64,000 nucleotides of DNA. Origin: DASQZJ01 sp035638775. GTDB taxonomy: Bacteria; Pseudomonadota; Gammaproteobacteria; UBA5335; SLRW01. The notes beneath the pieces were generated by a model. It saw nothing but the letters and a program-made list of their open reading frames with translations. It had not been told where the DNA came from and did not search any database. Each line of letters starts with the position of its first letter. The first letter of the stretch is position 1. The stretch covers positions 1 to 64,000 of the forward strand of contig DASQZJ010000072.1 of the NCBI GenBank assembly GCA_035638775.1. The letters are read 5' to 3'. The position numbers and the translations under genes were made by a program. Below are positions 19,036 through 28,658 of the stretch, in pieces.

Positions 19036-19416
19036 TCAATCCTCGGTATAACGGACGCAGGCCCGGTCGGTTTCCCACAGCGTCACCGCGCTGATCCGCA
19101 CGGTGTCGCTGTCGAGTGCCTGCGCCAGCTCCCGGTAAAGGTAGCGCGAAACATGCTCGGCGGTGGGATTGATCTCGTCGAACGGCGGGATCTCGTTGAG
19201 ATAACGATGATCCAGCCGCCCGGTGATCTCCCGGGCCGCCTGCTTGATGCGCCGGAAATCCACTCCCATGCCCGCGCGGTCGAGCTCACGCGCCACCATC
19301 TCGACTTCGACCTTCCAGTTGTGGCCGTGCATGCGGCTGCAGGCTCCCGGGTAATGCCGGAGCGTATGCGCGGACGCGAAGTCAGTGAGTATTTTCAGCG
19401 TGTAGCTGGCGGGCAT
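19036..19416 (-). CDS. queD: 6-carboxy-5,6,7,8-tetrahydropterin synthase
   Basis: Converts dihydroneopterin triphosphate to 6-carboxytetrahydropterin, second step of preQ0/queuosine synthesis. 126 residues from the ATG at 19416 (AGGA about 8 nt upstream); an in-frame TTG six codons upstream is less likely. Zinc His residues H17, H30 and H32 (SAH...RMHGHNW), catalytic Cys C26 (GACSRMHGH) and the ITGRLDHRYLNEIPPF block are present. First gene of a queD-folE2 unit with a good promoter. Confidence 0.94.
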   Translation of the reverse strand: MPASYTLKILTDFASAHTLRHYPGACSRMHGHNWKVEVEMVARELDRAGMGVDFRRIKQAAREITGRLDHRYLNEIPPFDEINPTAEHVSRYLYRELAQALDSDTVRISAVTLWETDRACVRYTED

Positions 19417-19443
19417 CAAGTCAATCCTGACCAAATTACTGAG

Positions 19444-19472
19444 ATATTACTGGGCCCGGGCCCCGTTGACAA
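19444..19472 (-). promoter_or_regulatory. Probable sigma-70 promoter of queD-folE2
   Basis: Minus strand: TTGTCA (-35, 19467-19472), exactly 17 nt, TAATAT (-10, 19444-19449). The spacer is the palindrome-rich CCCGGGCCC. The start would be near 19437, about 20 nt before the queD ATG. Confidence 0.65.
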
Positions 19473-19648
19473 TGAAGGATCGCCTCCGGAGCCGGCGTGG
19501 CAAACGTGCCCTGCGCATGCCGGGCCACCCGCGCCCGTCGCGGCAATCGCTGCCGGGATTCGTTCGGCGCCGCGGGAATCCGGGCCGAAGCGGGGATCTC
19601 TCGCGATCGCCCGTTCGCGGCAATCGGGGCCGCCGGCCCTTGCGCGGG

Positions 19649-20545
19649 TCAGCTTCGGCGCTCCACGATGGTGTTGCACAGGGTGCGCAACGGCTCCGCC
19701 GGGCTCCCCAGGGGCTCGAGAGCGCCAAGCGCCTCGCGGTGCAGCTCCGCCAGGCGTTCGCGCGCACCGTCGAGGCCGAGAGCCGAGACATAGGTGCATT
19801 TGCCGCGCTCGGCGTCGGCGCCACTGCGCTTGCCCAGCTCGCCGGTGTCCCCTTCCACGTCGAGCAGGTCGTCACGGATCTGGAACGCCAGCCCGATGCA
19901 CTTCGCCATGTGGTCCAGAGCCTGGCGGCGCTCGACAGCGAGCCCGGGCAGCGCCAGCGCCGCCAGCATCACGCTGGCCCGGATCAGGGCGCCGGTCTTG
20001 TGGATGTGCATGAACTCGAGCTCGGCCACGTCGAGGCTGCGTCCCTCGGCCTGCAGGTCCAGCATCTGGCCGCCGACCATGCCGCGCGAGCCGCACGCCA
20101 GGGCAAGCTCCGCGACCATCCCGAGGCGCGCCTGGGGCGTCACGTCCAGCGCCGGATCGTGACACAGCGTATGGAACGCCAGTGACTGCAGGGCGTCGCC
20201 GGCGAGGATCGCCGTGGCCTCGTCGAAGGCGCGGTGGCAGGTGGGACGCCCGCGGCGCAGCTCGTCGTCGTCCATCGCCGGCAGGTCGTCGTGCACCAGG
20301 GAGTAGGCGTGGATGAACTCTACCGAGCATGCCGGCGCGTCCAGTATCTCCGGCGGTATCGCCAGGGCCTCGCCCGTGGCATAGCACAGGGCCGGACGCA
20401 GGCGCTTGCCCCCGCCGGTGACGGCGTAGCGCATGGCAGCGTGCAGCCGCTCGGGCGCCAGCGACGCGTCGGGCAGGCGCGCTTCCAGGGCGGCGTCCGC
20501 CCGCGCGCGGTAGCGCGCCAGGAGAGGGATCGTCGTGGTGCTCAT
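19649..20545 (-). CDS. ispA: Farnesyl diphosphate (polyprenyl) synthase
   Basis: Makes farnesyl diphosphate from dimethylallyl/geranyl and isopentenyl diphosphates. 298 residues from an ATG at 20545 that overlaps the xseB stop (ATGA). First Asp-rich motif D86-D87-LPAM-D92-D93; second FQIRDDLLD near 223-231; GGGKRLRPAL at 44-53. The xseB-ispA order is the common one and often continues to dxs, but here queD follows instead. Confidence 0.95.
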   Translation of the reverse strand: MSTTTIPLLARYRARADAALEARLPDASLAPERLHAAMRYAVTGGGKRLRPALCYATGEALAIPPEILDAPACSVEFIHAYSLVHDDLPAMDDDELRRGRPTCHRAFDEATAILAGDALQSLAFHTLCHDPALDVTPQARLGMVAELALACGSRGMVGGQMLDLQAEGRSLDVAELEFMHIHKTGALIRASVMLAALALPGLAVERRQALDHMAKCIGLAFQIRDDLLDVEGDTGELGKRSGADAERGKCTYVSALGLDGARERLAELHREALGALEPLGSPAEPLRTLCNTIVERRS

Positions 20546-20799
20546 GAGCCGTCTTCGCCCTCGAAAGGCTCCAGCGTGGCGGCGCCGCCTTCCTCGCTGA
20601 GCCTGCGGACCTTCTGTTCGGCCGCCTGCAGTGCCTGCTGACAGGCGCGAGTGAGCGTGACGCCGCGCTCGAACTGGCGCAGGGATTCCTCCAGGCTGAG
20701 CTCGCCGCTCTCGAGCCGCTCCACCAGGGATTCCAGCTCGGCGAGGGTCTTTTCGAAATCCACCGATTCGGTGTTTCCGGTTTCCTTCTTGCTGCTCAC
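20542..20799 (-). CDS. xseB: Exodeoxyribonuclease VII small subunit
   Basis: Helical subunit that assembles with XseA to degrade single-stranded DNA. I take the GTG at 20799 (85 residues, MSSKKETGNTESVDFEKTLA), which matches the family length of about 80; the frame is open to 20916 but that part looks untranslated and overlaps the operator region. The core ELESLVERLESGELSLEESL and FERGVTLTRACQQAL are typical. The ribosome site is weak. Overlaps ispA by 4 bp. Confidence 0.88.
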   Translation of the reverse strand: MSSKKETGNTESVDFEKTLAELESLVERLESGELSLEESLRQFERGVTLTRACQQALQAAEQKVRRLSEEGGAATLEPFEGEDGS

Positions 20800-20914
20800 G
20801 ATCAGGGTGTGCTCGCTTCCGGGCAGGTAGCCGCATGGTGCCTTATCGCGGGTATTCGGGTCCAGTAGGCGCGGGCGGTTGACTTTGCGCGGGACAGGGT
20901 TAAACTGGGTACGC

Positions 20915-20933
20915 ATTTAGACACAGTCTAAAT
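20915..20933. promoter_or_regulatory. Perfect palindrome, likely Fur-family (PerR/Irr-like) operator for the rubrerythrin operon
   Basis: ATTTAGAC-ACA-GTCTAAAT: two perfect 8-nt arms around a 3-nt centre, an AT-rich patch in GC-rich DNA. A -10-like TATTAT (20933-20938) overlaps its right edge, so a bound protein would block transcription toward rubrerythrin (start 21025). The TTTAGA...TCTAAA core resembles operators known for Irr and PerR members of the Fur family. It lies between divergent xseB and rubrerythrin. Confidence 0.6.
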
Positions 20934-21024
20934 ATTATCCGGTTCCCGGCCGGCGTTCGACCGCCGGAATGCGGGTACCGTCAATCCGTGTGCCCATCCA
21001 ACAGTCGATGGAGGTCAACAGGCT

Positions 21025-21441
21025 ATGGACCTGAAGGACAGCAACACCCTGCAGAACCTCAAGGACGCATTCGCGGGCGAGAGCCAGGCCAACCGCCGCT
21101 ACCTGTATTTCGCGGGCAAGGCCGACATCGAGGGATTCAACGACGTGTCCGCGGTGTTCCGGTCTACCGCCGAGGGCGAGACGGGGCACGCGCATGGCCA
21201 CCTCGAATATCTGGAACAGGTGGGCGATCCGGTCACCGATCTGCCGATCGGCGAGACCGAGGCCAACCTGAAGTCGGCCATCGCCGGCGAAACCTACGAG
21301 TACACCGACATGTACCCCGGCATGGCCAAGACCGCCCGCGACGAGGGCTTCGACGAGATCGCGGACTGGTTCGAGACGCTGGCGAAGGCAGAGCGTTCGC
21401 ACGCCAACCGCTTCCAGAAGGCGCTGGACGGCCTCGAGTAA
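21025..21441 (+). CDS. Rubrerythrin-family di-iron protein without rubredoxin domain
   Basis: 138-residue four-helix-bundle di-iron protein, probably a cytosolic peroxide reductase or oxygen-defence protein. Di-iron ligands are visible in two helix pairs: E19 (GESQANRRY), E52 and nearby H55 (AEGETGHAH), E89 (AGETYEYTDMYP), E123 and H126 (KAERSHANRF). The C-terminal rubredoxin CxxC domain of classic rubrerythrin is missing, so an outside electron donor is needed; the Fe-S protein encoded next is a candidate. A GGAGG lies 11 nt before the ATG. First gene of the operon behind the 20915 palindrome. Confidence 0.92.
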   Translation: MDLKDSNTLQNLKDAFAGESQANRRYLYFAGKADIEGFNDVSAVFRSTAEGETGHAHGHLEYLEQVGDPVTDLPIGETEANLKSAIAGETYEYTDMYPGMAKTARDEGFDEIADWFETLAKAERSHANRFQKALDGLE

Positions 21442-21458
21442 GCGGTCCGTCACCCGGC

Positions 21459-21494
21459 CAGGGGGCCTCGGGCGCGACGCCCGTCGGCCCCCTG
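21459..21494 (+). terminator. Long nested hairpin after rubrerythrin
   Basis: Outer stem CAGGGGGCC (21459-21467) with GGCCCCCTG (21486-21494), inner stem CGGGCG with CGCCCG around CGA. There is no T-run after it, so it is either a weak terminator or an mRNA-stabilising/processing hairpin that would let rubrerythrin be made in excess over the three downstream genes. The 251-bp gap to the next gene holds nothing else recognisable. Confidence 0.5.
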
Positions 21495-21692
21495 TGCTTG
21501 CCGGGGCGGTCAGGGAAGCGCTCCGTCCCGGAGGTCGCAGGAGTTGCGCGGGCGGCGCCGGGGAGAGCGTGCCGGCGCGCGCGGCCCCGCCGTGCGGGAC
21601 GGGCCGACAGCAGCGCCCGGGCGAGGCATCGGCCCTGACCGGATGGATGATAGGGAGCCGCCTGGCCCGGAATGACGCAACGGGGGACAGTG

Positions 21693-23036
21693 ATGGACGA
21701 CAACGAGGGCGAACGGCAGAAAGGCAGCACCGCGGCGCCGACCCGTCATCCGCTGCGGTGGCAGGAGCAGGAATTCTACGACGAGTCGGCCCTGTTCGAA
21801 GAGATGGAGCGGGTCTTCGACATCTGCCACAGCTGTCGCCGGTGCTTCAGCCTGTGCCACGCATTTCCGACCCTGTTCGATCTGGTCGACGAGTCGGAAA
21901 CCGGGGAGCTGGATTCCGTCGGGCACGAGGCGTACTGGGACGTGGTCGACAACTGCTACCTGTGCGACATGTGCTTCATGACGAAATGTCCGTACGTTCC
22001 ACCGCATCCCTGGAACGTGGACTTCCCTCACCTGATGCTGCGCGCCAAGGCGGTGAAGTACCAGCGGGGCGACGTCAAGCTGCGTGACCGGGTACTGACC
22101 TCGACGGATCGTGTCGGCACCCTCGCGGGCATCCCCGTGGTGGCCCGGACGGTCAATCGTGTCAACCGGATCCCGGCCGCGCGCAAGGCGCTGGAGAAGA
22201 CCTTCGGTGTTCACCACCAGGCGCCGGTGCCGGAGTACCACAGCGACACCCTGCGCCGGCGAATGAAGAACCGCGCGGCTCCGGAGCTGCGCGCCGAGCC
22301 CACCGATGACACGACCGGCCGCGTGGCGCTGTTCGCCACCTGTTACTGCAACTACAATCGGCCGGACATGGGCGAGGACCTGGTGGCGGTGTTCGAGCAC
22401 AACGGGATACCCGTGCGGCTGGCGGAGAAGGAGCGCTGCTGCGGCATGCCCAAGCTCGAGGCCGGCGACCTGGAATCCGTGAACCGGGCACGGCAGGCCA
22501 ATATTCCGGTCCTGGCACGGCTGGTCGACGAGGGCTGGGATATCGTCGCGCCGGTGCCGTCCTGCGTGCTGATGTTCAAGCAGGAGCTGCCGCTGATGTT
22601 CCCGGACGATCCCGAAGTGCAGAAGGTCAGGCAGCGCTTCTTCGATCCCTTCGAATACCTCGAGCGCCGCCACAAGGCAGGCAAGCTGCGTACGGACTTC
22701 GAGCAGTCCCTGGGCAGGGTCTCGTATCATGTGCCCTGTCACCTGCGGGTCCAGAATATCGGTCTCAAGACCCGGGACGTCCTGAAGCTGGTGCCCGACA
22801 CCAAGATCTCACCCATCGCGCGCTGTTCCGGGCACGACGGAACCTACGCGGTGAAGGCCGAGTTCTACGAGACCGCGCAGAAGATCGCGCGACCGGTGGT
22901 CAACAAGGTGCGCCAGGCGGGGCCCGATCACTATACCAGCGACTGTCCCATGGCCGGCGACCAGATCGGGCACGGCGTCGGACAGGGCGCCGCGGAGCAT
23001 CCGCTGCGGCTGCTGCGCACCGCTTACGGAATCTGA
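21693..23036 (+). CDS. Heterodisulfide-reductase-like (GlpC/HdrD type) Fe-S oxidoreductase
   Basis: 447-residue cytosolic protein with two N-terminal cysteine clusters for 4Fe-4S centres, C45-x2-C48-x2-C51-x3-C55 and C88-x2-C91-x2-C94-x4-C99. Two CCG-type domains follow: ATCYCNYN...ERCCGMPK...PSCVLMFK, then HVPCHLRVQN...RCSGHDGTY...SDCPMAGDQ. This layout fits COG0247 Fe-S oxidoreductases that move electrons to thiols or redox proteins. The ATG at 21693 has GGGGGACAG before it; an ATG at 21672 is in frame. The operon suggests it feeds rubrerythrin or the ferritin-like protein, which is inference. Confidence 0.85.
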   Translation: MDDNEGERQKGSTAAPTRHPLRWQEQEFYDESALFEEMERVFDICHSCRRCFSLCHAFPTLFDLVDESETGELDSVGHEAYWDVVDNCYLCDMCFMTKCPYVPPHPWNVDFPHLMLRAKAVKYQRGDVKLRDRVLTSTDRVGTLAGIPVVARTVNRVNRIPAARKALEKTFGVHHQAPVPEYHSDTLRRRMKNRAAPELRAEPTDDTTGRVALFATCYCNYNRPDMGEDLVAVFEHNGIPVRLAEKERCCGMPKLEAGDLESVNRARQANIPVLARLVDEGWDIVAPVPSCVLMFKQELPLMFPDDPEVQKVRQRFFDPFEYLERRHKAGKLRTDFEQSLGRVSYHVPCHLRVQNIGLKTRDVLKLVPDTKISPIARCSGHDGTYAVKAEFYETAQKIARPVVNKVRQAGPDHYTSDCPMAGDQIGHGVGQGAAEHPLRLLRTAYGI

Positions 23037-23085
23037 AGCGCCCCGAGCGGACGGCATTCACGAAGGAACACGAGGAGGATCGAGA

Positions 23086-23391
23086 ATGGCGAGCGAGGGA
23101 TATCACGAGCCGGTAGCGGAGCTCTCCGACGAGACCAGGGACTTCCATCGGGCGGTGGTGTCGCTGATGGAGGAGCTGGAAGCGGTCGACTGGTACAACC
23201 AGCGGGTGCAGGCATGCCGCGACGAGGATCTCAAGGCGATCCTGGCGCACAACCGCGACGAGGAGATGGAGCACGCGGCGATGGTGCTCGAATGGCTGCG
23301 CCGGAGCAACGGGCACCTGGACGCGCAGCTTCGCGAGTACCTGTTCAGCGACAAGCCGCTCAAGGACATCGTTCGCCACGAGTCGGACTAG
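23086..23391 (+). CDS. EncFtn-like ferritin (encapsulated-ferritin family) without cargo-targeting tail
   Basis: 101-residue two-helix protein resembling the encapsulated ferritin EncFtn of Rhodospirillum rubrum from memory: HRAVVSLMEELEAVDWYNQR and AILAHNRDEEMEHAAMVLEW. Its ferroxidase and entry-site residues are all present: E29, E30, E32, W36, Y37, E60, H63. EncFtn oxidises Fe(II) as a ring of dimers inside an encapsulin nanocompartment. Here the protein ends LFSDKPLKDIVRHESD with no Gly/Ser-Leu-rich encapsulin-targeting peptide, and no shell gene lies in the window. ATG preceded by GAGGA; 49 bp after the Fe-S gene and 12 bp before DUF3501. Confidence 0.85.
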   Translation: MASEGYHEPVAELSDETRDFHRAVVSLMEELEAVDWYNQRVQACRDEDLKAILAHNRDEEMEHAAMVLEWLRRSNGHLDAQLREYLFSDKPLKDIVRHESD

Positions 23392-23403
23392 CGGGAGGTT
23401 CCC

Positions 23404-23997
23404 ATGAGCCAGTTGCAGCGCGGCGATCTCCACAGTCTCGAGAAATACGCGGAGATCCGGCCGGAATTCCGACGCGAGATCATGGCCTACAAGCGCGATC
23501 GGCAGCTGCCGGTCGGGCCCAACGCCACCCTGTATTTCGAGGATCGCCGGACGATCCAGTACCAGGTGCAGGAGATCCTGCGGGTCGAGCGGATCTTCGA
23601 TCCGGACGAGATCGAGGACGAGCTGGCCGCGTACAATCCACTGATTCCCGACGGCCACAACTGGAAGGCCACCTTCATGCTCGAGTATCCGGACGCGGAG
23701 GAGCGGCGCCGCCAGCTGGCACGCCTGGTGGGGATCGAGAACCGGGTCTGGATTCAAATCGGGGACCACGACCCGGTCCGGCCCGTCGCCGACGAGGACC
23801 TGGAGCGGTCCACGCCGGAGAAGACCTCCTCGGTGCATTTCCTGCGCTTTGAGCTGACGCCCGCCATGGTGCGCGATGCCCGGGACGGGGCGACCCTGCG
23901 CGCCGGCATCGACCACGACAACTACCGCTATCGGGTCGACCCCGTGCCGGACAACGTGGCGCGTGCCCTGGCGGGCGACCTGGCCGCTGCGGACTGA
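23404..23997 (+). CDS. DUF3501 family protein
   Basis: 197-residue protein of unknown function, recognised by the start LHSLEKYAEIRPEFRREIMAYK, by RRTIQYQVQEILRVERIFDP and by NPLIPDGHNWKATFMLEYPD. No signal peptide, membrane span or metal motif is obvious; charge is mostly acidic in the C-terminal half. DUF3501 genes commonly sit beside rubrerythrin and GlpC/HdrD-like genes, as here, so a shared role in peroxide or iron handling is likely. GGGAGG lies just before the ATG. Last gene of the four-gene operon. Confidence 0.85.
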   Translation: MSQLQRGDLHSLEKYAEIRPEFRREIMAYKRDRQLPVGPNATLYFEDRRTIQYQVQEILRVERIFDPDEIEDELAAYNPLIPDGHNWKATFMLEYPDAEERRRQLARLVGIENRVWIQIGDHDPVRPVADEDLERSTPEKTSSVHFLRFELTPAMVRDARDGATLRAGIDHDNYRYRVDPVPDNVARALAGDLAAAD

Positions 23998-24014
23998 ACC
24001 GGGCGTCTCCGCAA

Positions 24015-24043
24015 TTGGCCTGGCGCGGACCCTGGCGTACACT
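24015..24043 (+). promoter_or_regulatory. Candidate promoter of parE
   Basis: TTGGCC (24015-24020), 17-nt spacer, TACACT (24038-24043). Four of six matches in each box. The start near 24050 would leave about 63 nt of leader before the parE ATG. It lies just after the DUF3501 stop. Confidence 0.45.
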
Positions 24044-24112
24044 GCGCGCCGAGTGGTCCGCGCCCGGGCGACCGGGCGCGGCACCGGGACGACGAAAACC
24101 AAGACGGTGCCT

Positions 24113-26005
24113 ATGAACGAGGTCTACGACGCCTCGGCCATCGAAGTCCTGAGTGGCCTGGACCCGGTCCGCCGGCGGCCGGGCATGTACACCGACACCA
24201 GCCGGCCCAACCATCTCGCCCAGGAAGTCATCGACAACAGCGTGGACGAGGCCATCGCGGGATACGCGACACGCCTCGACGTGACCCTGTACGCGGATGG
24301 CTCGCTGGAGGTCGAGGACGACGGGCGCGGCATGCCGGTGGACCTCCACCCCGGGGAAGGCGTCCCGGGCGTGGAGCTGATCCTTACCCGCCTGCATGCC
24401 GGCGGCAAGTTCTCGCACAAGAGCTACCAGTTCGCCGGGGGCCTGCACGGGGTCGGCGTGTCGGTGGTCAATGCGCTGTCGGAGCGCCTCGAGGTCACGG
24501 TCCGGCGCGACGGGCACGAATGGACCATGGCCTTCGCGCACGGCGAGAAGGTTTCCGGGCTGGACGATTCGGGGCGGGCACGCCGGGGAGCCCGCGGGAC
24601 GCGACTCCGGTTCTGGCCGGACGCCGGGTATTTCGACAGCCCGGCCTTCGCCCTGGCGCCGCTGCGCCACGCCCTGCGCGCCAAGGCGGTGCTCTGTCCC
24701 GGGCTCGCGGTGACGTTGCGCCTCGAGGCGAGCGGCGAGACGCTGGAGTGGCAATACCAGGGGGGGCTGTCGGACTACCTGGGGGAGCAGCTCGGGGACA
24801 GCGAACGGCTGCCCGCCGAGCCGTTCGACGGCAGCTTCACGGGGGAACGGGAAAGCGTCGAGTGGTCCCTGGCCTGGCTCCCGGCGGGTGGTGACGGACT
24901 CGCCGAGAGCTACGTCAACCTCATCCCGACCACGCAGGGGGGCACCCACGTCAACGGCCTGCGCGCGGGGCTGACCGAGGCGCTGCGCGAGTTCTGCGAC
25001 TTCCGTGGCCTGCTGCCGCGCGGGCTGCGGCTGGCCCCGGAAGACGTATGGGCCGGGTGCGCCTACGTGCTCTCCGTCAAGCTCCAGGAGCCCCAGTTCT
25101 CCGGCCAGACCAAGGAACGGCTGTCGTCGCGCGAGTGCGCCGCGTTCGTCTCGGGGGTGGTCAAGGACAGCCTCAGCCTCTGGCTGAACCAGCACTCGGA
25201 CGTCGGCGACGCCCTGGCGCAGCTCGCGATCGGCAACGCCCAGGCGCGCGCGCGCGCCAGCCGCAAGGTGCAGCGCAAGCGCGTGGCCGCCGGCCCGGCC
25301 CTGCCGGGCAAGCTGGCGGACTGCATCTCCCAGGACCCCGGGCGCACCGAACTGTTCCTGGTGGAGGGGGATTCCGCGGGCGGTTCCGCCAAGCAGGCAC
25401 GCGACCGCGAGTTCCAGGCGGTGATGCCCCTGCGCGGCAAGATTCTCAATACCTGGGAAGTGGCGCCGTCGGAAGTGCTGGCGTCCCAGGAGGTCCAGGC
25501 GATCGCGGTCGCCATCGGGGTGGAGCCGGGCCCGGGTCGCCTCGAGGGCCTGCGCTACGGCAAGATCTGCGTCCTGGCGGACGCCGATTCCGACGGCCGG
25601 CATATCGCCACCCTCCTCGCCGCGCTGTTCCTGCGCCACTTCCGGCCGCTGGTCGAAGCGGGGCACGTGTACATCGCGATGCCGCCGCTGTACCGCATCG
25701 ACGTGGGCAAGGACGTGTTCTACGCTCTCGACGACCAGGAGCGCGACGGCGTGCTGGACCGCATCGCGGCGGAGAAGCGCCGCGGCAAGGTCAGCGTGAC
25801 CCGCTTCAAGGGCCTGGGCGAGATGAGCGCGGTGCAGCTGCGCGAAACCACCATCTCCCCCGACAGCCGCCGCCTGGTGCAGCTCACGGTCGAGGAGGAC
25901 GACACCGAGCAGCTGATGGACATGCTGCTGGGCAAGAAGCGGGCCGCCGACCGGCGCGCGTGGCTGGAGAGCAAGGGGGATATGGCGGAGCTGGATTTAT
26001 TGTGA
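24113..26005 (+). CDS. parE: DNA topoisomerase IV subunit B
   Basis: ATPase subunit of topoisomerase IV, which decatenates daughter chromosomes. 630 residues, the length of ParE and shorter than GyrB of this class. GHKL ATPase motifs: VIDNSVDEAIAG, EVEDDGRGMPVD, HAGGKFSHKSYQFAGGLHGV. TOPRIM motifs: FLVEGDSAGGSAKQ and DADSDGRHIA. The ATG at 24113 gives the normal MNEVYDASAIEVLSGL start. parC follows after a 293-bp spacer with a remarkable inverted repeat. Confidence 0.97.
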   Translation: MNEVYDASAIEVLSGLDPVRRRPGMYTDTSRPNHLAQEVIDNSVDEAIAGYATRLDVTLYADGSLEVEDDGRGMPVDLHPGEGVPGVELILTRLHAGGKFSHKSYQFAGGLHGVGVSVVNALSERLEVTVRRDGHEWTMAFAHGEKVSGLDDSGRARRGARGTRLRFWPDAGYFDSPAFALAPLRHALRAKAVLCPGLAVTLRLEASGETLEWQYQGGLSDYLGEQLGDSERLPAEPFDGSFTGERESVEWSLAWLPAGGDGLAESYVNLIPTTQGGTHVNGLRAGLTEALREFCDFRGLLPRGLRLAPEDVWAGCAYVLSVKLQEPQFSGQTKERLSSRECAAFVSGVVKDSLSLWLNQHSDVGDALAQLAIGNAQARARASRKVQRKRVAAGPALPGKLADCISQDPGRTELFLVEGDSAGGSAKQARDREFQAVMPLRGKILNTWEVAPSEVLASQEVQAIAVAIGVEPGPGRLEGLRYGKICVLADADSDGRHIATLLAALFLRHFRPLVEAGHVYIAMPPLYRIDVGKDVFYALDDQERDGVLDRIAAEKRRGKVSVTRFKGLGEMSAVQLRETTISPDSRRLVQLTVEEDDTEQLMDMLLGKKRAADRRAWLESKGDMAELDLL

Positions 26006-26013
26006 GTCGTGGA

Positions 26014-26236
26014 GTTTTAAGTTATTAAGTTATTAAGTTATTAAGTTGTTAAGTTGTTAAGGGGAAGGTCCGGGTGCGGCTGGAGTGTCCAGCGTCGACA
26101 ACGTGGACAAACGCCCGCCAGGATCGCGCACCACTTGCCTTGCGTTGCACGTCCGACGTCTCCTCGCCCCGCAACTTTGACTCAATAGCTTAATAACTTA
26201 ACAACTTAACATCTTAATAACTTAATAACTTAAAAC
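26014..26236. repeat. Large inverted repeat of 8-nt units between parE and parC
   Basis: Left arm 26014-26061 is GTTTTAAG followed by five 8-nt units (TTATTAAG x3, TTGTTAAG x2). Right arm 26189-26236 is its reverse complement with 45 of 48 positions pairing. The loop (26062-26188) is ordinary GC-rich sequence. As RNA the arms would form a 48-bp stem starting 8 nt after the parE stop codon; as DNA they are a very AT-rich, easily melted or cruciform-forming patch. The right arm ends 62 bp before the parC ATG. Confidence 0.95.
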
Positions 26237-26298
26237 TGGATCCCTCGTGCCCGGATCCACGCTCCGCCCTCACCACTCAACTTGAACGCGAGTCCCGA

Positions 26299-28548
<2,250 letters not shown>

Positions 28549-28575
28549 GCGCTCTTGTCGATGCCGCGCGCTGGC

Positions 28576-28594
28576 GCCGCATGACTGCGGCTTT
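28576..28594 (+). terminator. Intrinsic terminator after parC
   Basis: GCCGCA (28576-28581), tetraloop TGAC, TGCGGC (28586-28591), then TTT. A short GC-rich stem with a brief T-tract, 28 bp after the parC stop and just before the htpX promoter. Confidence 0.6.
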
Positions 28595-28600
28595 CCCGTA

Positions 28601-28628
28601 TTGAAAAGATGTTCCGGCGGCCCGATAT
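28601..28628 (+). promoter_or_regulatory. Sigma-32-like heat-shock promoter of htpX
   Basis: TTGAAA (28601-28606), 14-nt spacer, CCCGATAT (28621-28628). The sigma-32 consensus is TTGAAA then CCCCATNT at about this distance, so only one base differs in the -10 element. The same bases also give a sigma-70-like TTGAAA-N17-GATATT. htpX is a classic heat-shock protease gene and begins 31 bp later. Confidence 0.7.
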
Positions 28629-28658
28629 TCCGGCCAATCACCGGCCGGAGGGCTGTCC

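Noticed and set aside
19466..19471. Plus-strand TTGACA as a promoter into ispA
   Set aside because: No -10 at the right distance, and ispA is on the other strand. The bases are explained by the queD promoter on the minus strand.
23086..23997. Encapsulin shell gene beside the EncFtn-like gene
   Set aside because: The next gene is DUF3501 and then parE; neither has an HK97-type shell pattern.
26014..26236. CRISPR array
   Set aside because: Repeats are 8-nt units with no unique spacers, arranged as two inverted arms; no cas genes nearby.
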